Below, one piece after another: positions 15,991 through 23,971 of a DNA stretch of 41,815 nucleotides. How positions within the stretch are numbered: the first letter of the stretch is position 1; every line of letters starts with the position of its first letter. Where the stretch lies: assembly GCA_040880545.1 (NCBI GenBank), contig JBBDIE010000043.1, forward strand, positions 1-41,815. Direction: 5' to 3'. The notes beneath the pieces are model-generated. The model was not told the origin of the DNA and ran no database searches. It worked only from the letters and a program-made list of their open reading frames with translations. The position numbers and the translations under genes were made by a program. This stretch comes from M55B112 sp040880545. Its GTDB lineage: Bacteria; Bacteroidota; Bacteroidia; Bacteroidales; GCA-2748055.

Positions 15991-16956
15991 TTACACTTTA
16001 TTATTGTTTTTCTTCTCTTCCCTGTCGTATGCTTTCACAATTTTTCTTACCAGTCTGTGCCTGATTATATCCCGTTCATCAAACCGGATAACCGAGATAC
16101 CGTCAATATTTTCAAGTAGTCTGATCGCCTGTATAAGGCCCGATTGTGTGTTTCCGGGCAGATCCACCTGTGTAATATCTCCAGTTACAATAAACTTTGC
16201 CTGGGGCCCCATTCTGGTTAGAAACATTTTGAACTGGCTAATGGTTGCATTCTGAGCTTCATCAAGGATCACAAATGCCTGATCAAGGGTTCTGCCCCGC
16301 ATATACGCCAGCGGTGCGATCTGGATGACCTTATCCTCCATATACTGCATCAGTTTTTTGGCAGCAATCATATCCCGTAATCCGTCGAACAGCGGTTGAA
16401 GGTATGGATCCAGTTTCTGAGCGAAATCGCCGGGCAGGTAGCCTAGTTTTTCACCAGCTTCTACAGCAGGACGCGTAAGAACAATACGTTTTACCTCCCT
16501 GTTCCTCAAGGCACGAACCGCCAGTGCAATGGCCGTATATGTTTTACCAGTACCAGCCGGTCCAATGGCCAGTACGAGATCGTTTTTTGAAGCATGTTCA
16601 ACAAGCTCCTTTTGGTGAATGGTTAATGCCCTGATGGGCTTTGCCTTGTCGCCATGCAATAACACGTCCTCCATTGGACCAGGGCCAGCAATCTTATAAT
16701 TGGCATCACCACCGATGATCTCATCAAAATCATCCATGGTAAGCCTGTTAAACTTTACGATGAATTTGACAAGAAGTTCAACTTTTTCCTCGAATTGTTC
16801 AATACGCTTTAATTCCCCTTCAACCTTTAGTACATTCCCCCTTGAAATGATCTTCAAATCGTCGAAGCTGGATTTTAATTTATTGAAGCGCACATTGTTT
16901 ACACCAAAAAAATCAACCGGCTCAATACCCTCTAAATTGATTTGTTTTTGCGCCAT
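15991..16956 (-). CDS. phoH: PhoH family ATPase
   Basis: A 321-residue cytoplasmic P-loop NTPase, full length for PhoH/PhoL-like proteins. An N-terminal KH-like region (about 10-80, NVRFNKLKSS and FDDLKIISRGN) precedes the ATPase with Walker A GPAGTGKT (132-139) and Walker B FVILDEAQN (228-236). IVTGDITQVDLPG then follows as the sensor segment. The family is linked to RNA metabolism, often next to YbeY, but ybeY is not adjacent here. ATG 16956 (MAQKQINLEG) fits family starts; a frame to 17019 adds a hydrophobic stretch without support. It is divergent from the SAM hydrolase gene across 86 bases. Confidence 0.9.
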   Translation of the reverse strand: MAQKQINLEGIEPVDFFGVNNVRFNKLKSSFDDLKIISRGNVLKVEGELKRIEQFEEKVELLVKFIVKFNRLTMDDFDEIIGGDANYKIAGPGPMEDVLLHGDKAKPIRALTIHQKELVEHASKNDLVLAIGPAGTGKTYTAIALAVRALRNREVKRIVLTRPAVEAGEKLGYLPGDFAQKLDPYLQPLFDGLRDMIAAKKLMQYMEDKVIQIAPLAYMRGRTLDQAFVILDEAQNATISQFKMFLTRMGPQAKFIVTGDITQVDLPGNTQSGLIQAIRLLENIDGISVIRFDERDIIRHRLVRKIVKAYDREEKKNNNKV

Positions 16957-17042
16957 AAATTGAATTATAATCACTACTTTTGATATAGACAAAATAAACT
17001 GTTTTTTTTTACATTCCAATAGAAATTCCTTGTACTATTCAG

Positions 17043-17822
17043 ATGCATTTTGTTACGCTGACCTCAGATTGGAACAATGACGACTTTTACACCGGGGCAA
17101 TAAAAGGAGCCATTTTATCATCATGTGATCTTGTGGAAATCATAACACTCAGTAATCGTGTGAAAGCCTTTGGAACGGCTGAAGCAGCGTTTATCGTCAG
17201 AAACAGTATGCATCATTTCCCTCCGGACACGATTCATATCATAGCTGTTGGCTCTGAACCTGAACCTAATGCCCGGATGCTTGCTGCCCGGATTGATAAC
17301 CAGTATTTTCTGTGTGCCGATAACGGAATACTGGGTTTACTTGGCGATTCAGTTTCTTCAGAGGTAGTAAAGTTAACTCCTCTTAAAGATGGTATTCATG
17401 AGAGTTTTCCTGAACTTAATTTTTTCACCAGTGCCGCATGTCGTCTAATTAATGGGGAGAAATTCAGTGATTTAGGCGTATCAGTTATTGATTACAAAAA
17501 ACAGGTTCCCCTCAGGGCCACGCTGGAAAACAACACCATTACCGGTACCGTGATATATATTGATTCTTTTGGAAATGCGATCACTAATATTTCCAGGGAG
17601 TTATTCGACAGAATTGGAAAGGGTCGAAATTTCACTATTTTTGTGCAGAGCAAACATTACAAGATAAACCGGCTGAATAAATACTACGCTGAAACTTCTG
17701 CCGGCGATCTTTTGTCTCTTTTTAACTCCATCAATCTACTGGAAATCGCAATCAGAAATGGTTCGGCGAAAGATCTTCTGAACTTGAACACTGATTCTAC
17801 CATCAGGGTGGAATTTAAATAA
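17043..17822 (+). CDS. SAM hydrolase (SAM hydroxide adenosyltransferase, DUF62 family)
   Basis: A 259-residue enzyme of the chlorinase/fluorinase/SAM-hydroxide adenosyltransferase family, which in most bacteria splits SAM into adenosine and methionine. Family blocks are visible: LTSDWNNDDFYTGAIKG (6-22) for the usual TDFG…YVGAMKG, HIIAVGSEP (65-73), CADNGIL (91-97) and the C-terminal DSFGNAITNI (174-183). Several positions differ from the canonical ones (SDW for DFG, SEP where VGS usually stands), which seems common in Bacteroidota members. The mazG gene follows after only 7 bases, so the two form an operon with a possible metabolite-cleansing role. Confidence 0.85.
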   Translation: MHFVTLTSDWNNDDFYTGAIKGAILSSCDLVEIITLSNRVKAFGTAEAAFIVRNSMHHFPPDTIHIIAVGSEPEPNARMLAARIDNQYFLCADNGILGLLGDSVSSEVVKLTPLKDGIHESFPELNFFTSAACRLINGEKFSDLGVSVIDYKKQVPLRATLENNTITGTVIYIDSFGNAITNISRELFDRIGKGRNFTIFVQSKHYKINRLNKYYAETSAGDLLSLFNSINLLEIAIRNGSAKDLLNLNTDSTIRVEFK

Positions 17823-17829
17823 TATTTTC

Positions 17830-18618
17830 ATGAGCAGTAAAGCGGAAAAGATGAATGCGTTCGGACGTATCCTTGACATCATGGATGAATTGAGGGAGAA
17901 ATGCCCGTGGGACAAGGAGCAGACGATGGAGTCGTTGCGTAACCTAACCATTGAGGAGACCTATGAGCTTGCAGATGCCATCCTGGATAAGGATATGAAC
18001 GAGATCCGCACCGAACTCGGGGATCTGCTGTTGCATATCGTATTTTATGCCAAAATAGGAGAAGAGAAGCAAATATTCGATATTACTGATGTAATTAATA
18101 CGATTAATGAGAAACTTATTTTTCGTCACCCGCATGTTTTTGGTAACAGAAAGGTATCCGGGTCAGCTCAGGTAGTGAGCAACTGGGAAGAATTGAAATT
18201 GAAGGAGAACGATGGTACAAAACGTGTATTGAGTGGTGTTCCGACTTCTCTTCCTGCACTTATCAAGGCACACAGAATCCAGGATAAGGCAAGGGCTGTA
18301 GGGTTTGACTGGGCAGAACGGGAGGACATATGGCAGAAGGTGGAAGAGGAGCTTGGAGAAGTACGCGAAGAGTTGACGAATGGTAATGAGGATACAATTG
18401 AAAGTGAATTTGGTGACCTGCTTTTTTCCATCGTAAATGCGGCGCGATTATATAACGTGGAGCCAGAAACCGCACTGGAAAGAACCAATAAAAAATTTAT
18501 CAGCAGATTCAGTTACATCGAAGAACATGCCAGGTCCAAAGGACAATCCATTAAGGAACTATCTTTTCAGGAGATGGATAAATTATGGGAAGAAGCCAAG
18601 CTGAACAGTAACCATTAG
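17830..18618 (+). CDS. mazG: Nucleoside triphosphate pyrophosphohydrolase MazG
   Basis: A 262-residue all-alpha NTP pyrophosphatase that hydrolyses non-canonical and canonical NTPs to NMP and pyrophosphate. Two MazG modules are visible. The first has PWDKEQT (26-32), EETYE (42-46) and ELGDLL (62-67). RHPHVFG (99-105) sits between the two. The second has EELGEVREE (173-181) and EFGDLLFSIVNAAR (193-206), with both EExxE and (E)xxD metal sites. The length equals E. coli MazG, and no mazE/mazF toxin pair is present. It is the second gene of the SAM hydrolase operon and converges on the DUF5606 gene with 10 bases between stops. Confidence 0.95.
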   Translation: MSSKAEKMNAFGRILDIMDELREKCPWDKEQTMESLRNLTIEETYELADAILDKDMNEIRTELGDLLLHIVFYAKIGEEKQIFDITDVINTINEKLIFRHPHVFGNRKVSGSAQVVSNWEELKLKENDGTKRVLSGVPTSLPALIKAHRIQDKARAVGFDWAEREDIWQKVEEELGEVREELTNGNEDTIESEFGDLLFSIVNAARLYNVEPETALERTNKKFISRFSYIEEHARSKGQSIKELSFQEMDKLWEEAKLNSNH

Positions 18619-18628
18619 GGCCAACCCC

Positions 18629-19120
18629 CTATTTTTCTCCGGTAGCTTTTTTCTCCTTTTTAACCGGGGAGGCGTCATTTTTCTCTTTTTCCCCCTCCTT
18701 TTCGGTTGTATCTCCCTCCTTCTTTTCAACGATTTCAAGCAGATTCATTTCATGAAGCTGATTGTACCATGTAATTACTTTTTTAATATCCGAGACATAG
18801 ACTCTGTTTTCGTCATATTCGGGCAATACCTCTGAAAAATATTTCTTCAATTCCTCGTTCCCAGATTTGGGGTCAATGGCTACCCCTCCCTCCTCTTTCT
18901 GATGTATCCTTAACAAAACATCGGCCAGTGGAATATCTTCTTTCTCAGCAAAAATGGAAATATCGTCCAGTGAGCTTACCCTTGCAGTTGCCGGGGCCAC
19001 GGTGCGTTTCTTATCCACAAGTGATTCAACAATTACACCATTTCTTGCCTGGGCCAGAAATCTGTACAGTCCACCTTTTCCTGCTATAGACATCAGGTCT
19101 TTTACATTAATCGTATTCAT
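18629..19120 (-). CDS. DUF5606 domain protein
   Basis: A 163-residue Bacteroidota-specific protein of unknown function. The N-terminal about 135 residues match the family pattern: DLMSIAGKGGLYRFLAQARNG-like start, a VVES/VDKKR strand, SSLDDISIF, and a helical YVSDIKKVITWYNQLHE segment. The last about 30 residues are a charged Lys/Glu tail (EKEGEKEKND) that is probably disordered. It is the last gene of the minus-strand nusB-to-DUF5606 series, 26 bases after the TerB-DnaJ gene, so it probably belongs to the same transcript. Confidence 0.8.
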   Translation of the reverse strand: MNTINVKDLMSIAGKGGLYRFLAQARNGVIVESLVDKKRTVAPATARVSSLDDISIFAEKEDIPLADVLLRIHQKEEGGVAIDPKSGNEELKKYFSEVLPEYDENRVYVSDIKKVITWYNQLHEMNLLEIVEKKEGDTTEKEGEKEKNDASPVKKEKKATGEK

Positions 19121-19146
19121 TTCAGTTTAAATTTTTGCCTTTAAAT

Positions 19147-19872
19147 TTAGCTTATTCCACGTTGCTTTTTAATACTGTCGTATGCATCCTTTACCTTTCT
19201 GAATTTCTCCTGTGCCACCTTTTTGAAATCGTCGCCCAGGTGGCTCACCTTGTCAGGATGATATTTCATGGCCATCCTCCTGTATGCTTTTTTCACATCT
19301 TCGTCACTGGCACTCGGATCGATTTCCAGAATCTTGAATGCAGCATCCGATTCGCTGATAAACATTGCCTGAATGCTCTCCATGTCGGAAGTTGTAATAT
19401 TCATAAATCCAGCAATCTTCCTGATCAGCTCTTTCTCTGCTTCTGTAATACCAGCATCTGCCGCCGCAATACCAAACAGAAAATGAATCATCTCCAGTCT
19501 GTATGAGTAGTCCAGGCGCTGGTTAAGCTGTGCTGTGACCTCCCTGACCGGTATCTCTTGTTTCAGAATATCCCGTAACATCACAACTGCTTCCTGCGCT
19601 GTATCTTCACCAAATCTTGTGTAGAAATATTGCTTCACATAATCGAGTTCACTTTTCATGATTCGTCCGTCAGCTTTCATTACTGCAGCTACTAGAACCA
19701 GCAACGACGCAGCATAATCTCCCCTTCTCGTGGAAGACTGATAAAGCCTGCTCTGTGTCCCGGTTGTTCCGGTATCGAACATGGATCCAAGTGCCAATCC
19801 AAGTATTCCACCAATCGGGCCACCAACTGCCCAACCCAGACCCAAACCAATCCATTTAGCAAATTTTGCCAT
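19147..19872 (-). CDS. TerB-like protein with C-terminal DnaJ domain (DjlA-like)
   Basis: A 241-residue protein with three parts. A glycine-rich hydrophobic N-terminus (about 6-32, GLGLGWAVGGPIGG) may dip into or span the membrane. A TerB-like helical domain follows (about 52-165), with acidic metal-binding motifs VAAVMKADGRI and AAADAGITEAE. A J domain closes the protein (about 175-238), with the catalytic HPD at 205-207. This layout is that of DjlA co-chaperones, which stimulate DnaK at the membrane. It starts 7 bases after the coaE stop, so it is an operon member. The tellurite-resistance label sometimes given reflects the TerB fold only. Confidence 0.9.
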   Translation of the reverse strand: MAKFAKWIGLGLGWAVGGPIGGILGLALGSMFDTGTTGTQSRLYQSSTRRGDYAASLLVLVAAVMKADGRIMKSELDYVKQYFYTRFGEDTAQEAVVMLRDILKQEIPVREVTAQLNQRLDYSYRLEMIHFLFGIAAADAGITEAEKELIRKIAGFMNITTSDMESIQAMFISESDAAFKILEIDPSASDEDVKKAYRRMAMKYHPDKVSHLGDDFKKVAQEKFRKVKDAYDSIKKQRGIS

Positions 19873-19879
19873 CTCTATA

Positions 19880-20467
19880 TCATTTAATTTTTAAAAAATT
19901 CATGTGCAAATCTACGATTTGTGGAAGAATCATACTATCGTTCTCATTGTAAATTATAAAATCTGCCAATTTCTCTTTTTTCAACACATCCATCTGGTTA
20001 TTTATTCTCTCCATTACCTTCTCCTCCGAAACCCCGTCCCTCTTCATTACACGATCAATCCTTGTTTTCAGATCAGCCTTCACGAACAGGGTATAGTCCA
20101 TTTTTTCCGCCCCTCCGGATTCGAAAAGTATAGCAGCCTCCTCAATTACATAAGGATCCTCTTTGAAATCCGCTGACCACCTTTCAAAATCATTATGAAC
20201 TACAGGATGAACAATTGAATTCAACAGTTCAAGTGCCTGCTGGTCTTTAAACACGACCTCCCCCAGATAGCTTCTGTTGAGTTTTCCCTCCAGGTAAACC
20301 TCCTGACCAAAATGCTTGTTCAAGGCATCAATGATTGCAGGATCAGACTCCATCAATCTTTTTGCCTCCGTGTCCGCAGCATAAACCGCAACACCCAAAG
20401 ATTGAAATATCTCACTCACATAAGTTTTTCCGCTGCCAATACCTCCCGTCAGTCCAATTTTTAACAT
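19880..20467 (-). CDS. coaE: Dephospho-CoA kinase
   Basis: A 195-residue enzyme of the last step of coenzyme A synthesis, phosphorylating the 3'-OH of dephospho-CoA. The P-loop GGIGSGKT occupies 8-15. AADTEAKRLM, HPVVHNDF and EAAILFESGG give the CoA-binding and lid segments, all typical of the family. Its ATG overlaps the stop of the upstream ybbR-like gene by one base (TAATG), suggesting translational coupling. Confidence 0.95.
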   Translation of the reverse strand: MLKIGLTGGIGSGKTYVSEIFQSLGVAVYAADTEAKRLMESDPAIIDALNKHFGQEVYLEGKLNRSYLGEVVFKDQQALELLNSIVHPVVHNDFERWSADFKEDPYVIEEAAILFESGGAEKMDYTLFVKADLKTRIDRVMKRDGVSEEKVMERINNQMDVLKKEKLADFIIYNENDSMILPQIVDLHMNFLKIK

Positions 20468-21471
20468 TATTTCACGGATAATAGGTATTCAACATATTTG
20501 GGATAAAAATCACCTCCCCTCAGCTCCTCCGGCTTGGATCGCATGTAAACCTGCAACCTGTCCGGATTATCCATAACTTCATGATAATCAACTTCGATCC
20601 AGAAGGCATCAGGTACAATCCGGTCGTATTCACTAAGGCCTATATTGCCAGTAACCCTTACCTGTTGCGGAAATGTCTGCATTCTGAGGGAATCAGGCAG
20701 CCCATTTATCCGGACAGGCACCATTACCTGGACTTCCGTAAGCTTTTCAAGTTCAATCTTGCAATTCACTTCATGAACCTGAAACCTTAACCGGTGGGGA
20801 ACTGCAATCTCCAGCACATCGTTATAACTTTTCGTCAATGTACCGGGCACCTTTTTTTTGGTTCGTAAATACCTGAGTGTGTCAAGGTAAATATCAGGAC
20901 CTGTTACCAATATAGATTCGGGACTGATCAGTATATCATCTTTCATGACAAATCCGCGGCCCATAGTAAACTCCAGGTCAGGTTTTACCTGTACCATCCG
21001 GCTTACTTCTGTAGCAAACTGAAAAACCAACGTATCCGGGAAAACTTCCAAAAGTTGCAAATCGCCAGGAAGTTGTCTGGCAAGTCTCTCCCTGGTATAC
21101 CTGGTTAGCAGATAAAATTTTGTGGTATCCCCTGCCATCCTGTTCATGGTAAAATTTGAAACCGGAAAGCTGAGTGGAATGGGACGGTTCGTTAATTTAT
21201 AACTGAGTAATGCATAACCATGTGCATTAACCTTCAGACCAAGGTGGTCAGGCACTTCATTAACCAGCATCTTGTTTGGCGGAAACTTACTGTAGGTAAT
21301 CGGGTATTTGATTTCAGCTGTATAGTCTTTGCTGAGTGCATTCAATAACCAGATGACCGCAGCTATTGCAAGAAAGAAAGAAAAAACCATTAATTTTCTC
21401 CTCCACTCAAGTTGCTTTCCTTTGGACATATCCAGTATGCCGGACTTCTTTATGGGATCATCTGTTGCCAT
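20467..21471 (-). CDS. YbbR-like domain membrane protein (CdaR-like)
   Basis: A 334-residue protein with one N-terminal transmembrane helix (about 29-45, MVFSFFLAIAAVIWLL). A long extracytoplasmic beta-rich part follows, with YbbR-type repeats (FPPNKMLVNEVPDHLGLKV, DILISPESILVTGP, QTFPQQVRVTG). In Firmicutes, YbbR/CdaR proteins regulate diadenylate cyclase; no cyclase gene is next to this one. The frame starts at a TTG (21477), but ATG 21471 is the more likely start. It follows a strong terminator hairpin after yajC and is coupled to coaE by a one-base overlap. Confidence 0.8.
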   Translation of the reverse strand: MATDDPIKKSGILDMSKGKQLEWRRKLMVFSFFLAIAAVIWLLNALSKDYTAEIKYPITYSKFPPNKMLVNEVPDHLGLKVNAHGYALLSYKLTNRPIPLSFPVSNFTMNRMAGDTTKFYLLTRYTRERLARQLPGDLQLLEVFPDTLVFQFATEVSRMVQVKPDLEFTMGRGFVMKDDILISPESILVTGPDIYLDTLRYLRTKKKVPGTLTKSYNDVLEIAVPHRLRFQVHEVNCKIELEKLTEVQVMVPVRINGLPDSLRMQTFPQQVRVTGNIGLSEYDRIVPDAFWIEVDYHEVMDNPDRLQVYMRSKPEELRGGDFYPKYVEYLLSVK

Positions 21472-21490
21472 CAGCAAGCGTAAAATTACT

Positions 21491-21530
21491 AAAAAAAAAG
21501 AGTTCAGCCGATTTTGTGATGGCTGAACTC
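21491..21530 (-). terminator. Intrinsic terminator between yajC and the ybbR-like gene
   Basis: GGCTGAACTC is perfectly complementary to GAGTTCAGCC (positions 21500-21509 and 21521-21530) with an 11-base loop. On the minus strand the hairpin is followed directly by nine T (21499-21491). There is no T-run on the plus side, so it acts on the minus-strand transcript, 22 bases after the yajC stop. Confidence 0.85.
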
Positions 21531-21552
21531 CTGTGCTGTTTAAAAAAGTCTG

Positions 21553-21876
21553 TTATTTCTTCGCTGTTGCAGCAGTGTCTGATGCATCTTTTACAATGGC
21601 TGTTTTATCAACCTTAACCACTGTGTTTTCAGCGATCTCTAAAGTGACTGTTGTATCTTTAACATCAGTTATTTTACCATAAAGGCCGCCACTGGTCAGT
21701 ACTTTGTCTCCTTTTTTCAGAGAACTTCTGTAATTTGTCATCTCTTTCTGCTTTTTCACTTGTGGACGTATCATGAAAAAGTAAAAAACAACGATAATCA
21801 GTACGAGAAAGATTAATGATTGCATTCCAGGTGTTTTAGGAGCTGCGTTCTGTAACAATACAAATAATGAATTCAT
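21553..21876 (-). CDS. yajC: Preprotein translocase subunit YajC
   Basis: A 107-residue accessory of the Sec translocon (SecDF-YajC). One N-terminal transmembrane segment (about 17-37, MQSLIFLVLIIVVFYFFMI) is followed by RPQVKKQKE and the basic, beta-rich LKKGDKVLTSGGLYGKI motif that defines the family. The tail is Ala/Lys/Asp rich. It lies 18 bases after the DUF1573 gene and is followed by an intrinsic terminator. Confidence 0.95.
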   Translation of the reverse strand: MNSLFVLLQNAAPKTPGMQSLIFLVLIIVVFYFFMIRPQVKKQKEMTNYRSSLKKGDKVLTSGGLYGKITDVKDTTVTLEIAENTVVKVDKTAIVKDASDTAATAKK

Positions 21877-21894
21877 AATAAATATTTATTTCAG

Positions 21895-22326
21895 TTAATT
21901 AAAATTTTCTACTATCGCTTTAAGTTGTAAATCCTCTTTTGCGTTTACTGCATTTGAGAACACGGAAATTTTGATGTTCTGTGTTCCCTTTTTACCCGAT
22001 GCATTAAAAACCACCCGGATGGATTCGGATTCTCCCGGATCCACCGGATCTTTCTTCCACCCTGGTACGGTACACCCGCAACCGGCTTTAATATCGTGGA
22101 TAATAAGTGGCCCCTTCCCGGTATTGGTATAGTCAAACCATACAACTACTTGTTCGCCCTCATTAATTCTGCCGATGTCATTGATTAACGAATCAAATGC
22201 AATCATCGGTAAACTTTCCACATTGTTCATCAAAGAACTTCCTGAATCCGGATTTTTTGTCTCCCGGCCTCCGCATGATGTAAAAACAAGCGCTAAAATC
22301 AGTATTCTGCAAATAACCGGTTTCAT
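21895..22326 (-). CDS. DUF1573 lipoprotein
   Basis: A 143-residue exported lipoprotein with signal ending VFTSC (lipidation Cys18). The DUF1573 domain (about 40-140) is recognisable from FDYTNTGKGPLIIHDIK, the KAGCGCTVPGW motif, DPGESESIRVVFNASGKKG and a final immunoglobulin-like strand (ISVFSNA). These single-domain ASH-like proteins are common in Bacteroidota and of unknown role. It sits between nusB (19 bases) and yajC (18 bases), a conserved order in this phylum. Confidence 0.9.
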   Translation of the reverse strand: MKPVICRILILALVFTSCGGRETKNPDSGSSLMNNVESLPMIAFDSLINDIGRINEGEQVVVWFDYTNTGKGPLIIHDIKAGCGCTVPGWKKDPVDPGESESIRVVFNASGKKGTQNIKISVFSNAVNAKEDLQLKAIVENFN

Positions 22327-22345
22327 TCAGAATTGTAAAGATAAT

Positions 22346-23332
22346 TTATTTCTGTTGCGGAACATCGTTTTCTCCGATCAGACCTCTGCCTGATTTCCGG
22401 ATTTTCTTACTCTCTTTCAGCTGACTCGCTACCTTATCGAGAACACCATTGATAAATACATTGCTCTTACTGGTACTGTATATCTTTGATATTTCAAGAT
22501 ATTCATTGAGTGTGACTTTCGTTGGAATGGAAGGAAACCCAATAAACTCGGTAATGGCCAGCTGCATAATCAGAATATCCATAAACGCGATTCGATCCAG
22601 ATCCCAGTTCCTGGTATTTGATTTAATATATGCAATATACTCCTCCTTATTGGCAATGCATTTCCGCAACAAATTGATGGCAAACTCTTTATCCTCGGGC
22701 ACCTTTCTGTTATCCGGATTCTTGAAAAGATCAAGCAACGGTTTGTCTTGCGGCCCATCTTCCTTGAAGCGTTTTAGCGTTTTAATGACCATACTGATCA
22801 TATATTCCAGGTCGTCCAGCCAATAAATACTTTGCTCTTCAAGTATCTGTTCAAGATTCTCATTGGGATAGATAATATCGGTCAGAAGATGGGTGAAAAG
22901 TTTTAACTCATCGGCAAAAGTCACGGCATCGGCATTCATAAACTCAATAAATCCCTCATCAGAACTGATTAACTGGTGAAACTCCCTAATCAGTTCCGGA
23001 TAATTTACCCACGATATCTTTTTAATATCAATGTACCTGAGCAACTGGTCACAATTCCTGAACTGCTCTATCAGATTGGAGTCAATAAATCTTGTATTGG
23101 GATGAAGATCCTCGTTGGAAGGAACCATTTTTTTCCTGGCCAGATCTATCCGTGATTCGGCATAATTAGCGATATCAATCAATAATACAAATATGGAATG
23201 ATAAAGTTCATATGCCTTGTTGATATTAAACAGTAACTCCTTTTCTGCCTTCAACAACTGTCCGTCATCTGTATTATAATAGGCATATAAAGTTTGAAGT
23301 GTCTTAATACGTAGCTGCCTTCTGCTGATCAT
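22346..23332 (-). CDS. nusB: Transcription antitermination protein NusB (long form)
   Basis: A 328-residue protein, more than twice E. coli NusB (139). The first residues (MISRRQLRIKTLQTLYAYYN) are the arginine-rich RNA-binding start, and the NusB helical core is completed only in the C-terminal third (about 215-310: EFAINLLRKCI, WDLDRIAFMDILIMQLAITE, TLNEYLEISKIYST, VFINGVLDKVA). About 150 extra residues lie between them, the usual Bacteroidota arrangement. With NusE it binds boxA of rRNA leaders. It is the first gene of its cluster and has an exact -7 element upstream. Confidence 0.9.
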   Translation of the reverse strand: MISRRQLRIKTLQTLYAYYNTDDGQLLKAEKELLFNINKAYELYHSIFVLLIDIANYAESRIDLARKKMVPSNEDLHPNTRFIDSNLIEQFRNCDQLLRYIDIKKISWVNYPELIREFHQLISSDEGFIEFMNADAVTFADELKLFTHLLTDIIYPNENLEQILEEQSIYWLDDLEYMISMVIKTLKRFKEDGPQDKPLLDLFKNPDNRKVPEDKEFAINLLRKCIANKEEYIAYIKSNTRNWDLDRIAFMDILIMQLAITEFIGFPSIPTKVTLNEYLEISKIYSTSKSNVFINGVLDKVASQLKESKKIRKSGRGLIGENDVPQQK

Positions 23333-23367
23333 CTCTAAAGAACTCTGATTTTCTTGTTATTTGCGAG

Positions 23368-23375
23368 CAAATTTA
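23368..23375 (-). promoter_or_regulatory. -7 element (TAAATTTG) for the nusB cluster
   Basis: An exact TAnnTTTG match on the minus strand. Transcription would begin near 23360, about 28 bases before the nusB ATG. I see no good -33 TTTG at the expected distance. Confidence 0.45.
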
Positions 23376-23427
23376 CACTATTTTTCCAATAATTATACAT
23401 TTTAAAAGCGGTACTACACCACAATTA

Positions 23428-23457
23428 TTTGAATATTAATAAAATATTTTACATTTT
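23428..23457 (+). promoter_or_regulatory. Bacteroidota-type promoter for the DUF3276 gene
   Basis: TTTG at 23428-23431, 18 bases, then TACATTTT at 23450-23457 (seven of eight positions). The start would be near 23465, about 35 bases before ATG 23499. Confidence 0.5.
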
Positions 23458-23498
23458 TGAATAAGAATTGAGGATAAACCCTAACTAAATCACCAGAA

Positions 23499-23909
23499 AT
23501 GAACGAAGAAGGACTAGAAAAAAATGATGAGATGGGAAATGAGAATCCCAGGGATGAGATTCACTCAAAGGTTGTAAGGGCCGGGAAGAGGACCTATTTT
23601 TTCGATGTTAAGGCAACAAGGCGTAACGATTATTATCTTACCATTACTGAAAGTAAGAAGCGTTTTGGAAGAGATGGGAAATTCTTTTACGAGAAGCACA
23701 AGCTTTTTCTTTATAAAGAAGATTTCGACAAATTTGCCGACAGTCTGAAAGAAGTAATCGAGTTTATCCGGGAAGCAAACCCACAACCTATTGAAATTGA
23801 CGAACAACCGGCTTCCAGAACAGAAGAACGAAGCCAGGAAGAGGTAACAGTTGATTCAAAAGATTTTACAAGTGTGGAATTTGAAGATCTGGATGACTCC
23901 AATGCCTGA
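23499..23909 (+). CDS. DUF3276 (PUR-alpha-like) nucleic-acid-binding protein
   Basis: A 136-residue cytoplasmic protein of the Bacteroidota DUF3276 family, which shares the PUR-alpha/whirly-like fold for single-stranded DNA or RNA. The core is residues about 22-95: SKVVRAGKRTYFFDVKATR, DYYLTITESKKRF, FFYEKHKLFLYKEDF and a helix FADSLKEVIEFI. Acidic, disordered tails flank it on both sides. It is a single gene with its own promoter, and the exact nucleic-acid target is not known to me. Confidence 0.85.
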   Translation: MNEEGLEKNDEMGNENPRDEIHSKVVRAGKRTYFFDVKATRRNDYYLTITESKKRFGRDGKFFYEKHKLFLYKEDFDKFADSLKEVIEFIREANPQPIEIDEQPASRTEERSQEEVTVDSKDFTSVEFEDLDDSNA

Positions 23910-23971
23910 TTGATCACTGTCAATAAACCCAATTAAATAAACTGAACGATTTTCGGAATTTTCGGAAAGGG

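Noticed and set aside
17830..18618. Toxin-antitoxin locus suggested by the MazG name
   Set aside because: MazG is an NTP pyrophosphatase and no mazEF genes lie nearby.
19147..19872. Tellurite-resistance gene
   Set aside because: TerB fold plus J domain indicates a DjlA-like co-chaperone; no ter operon is present.
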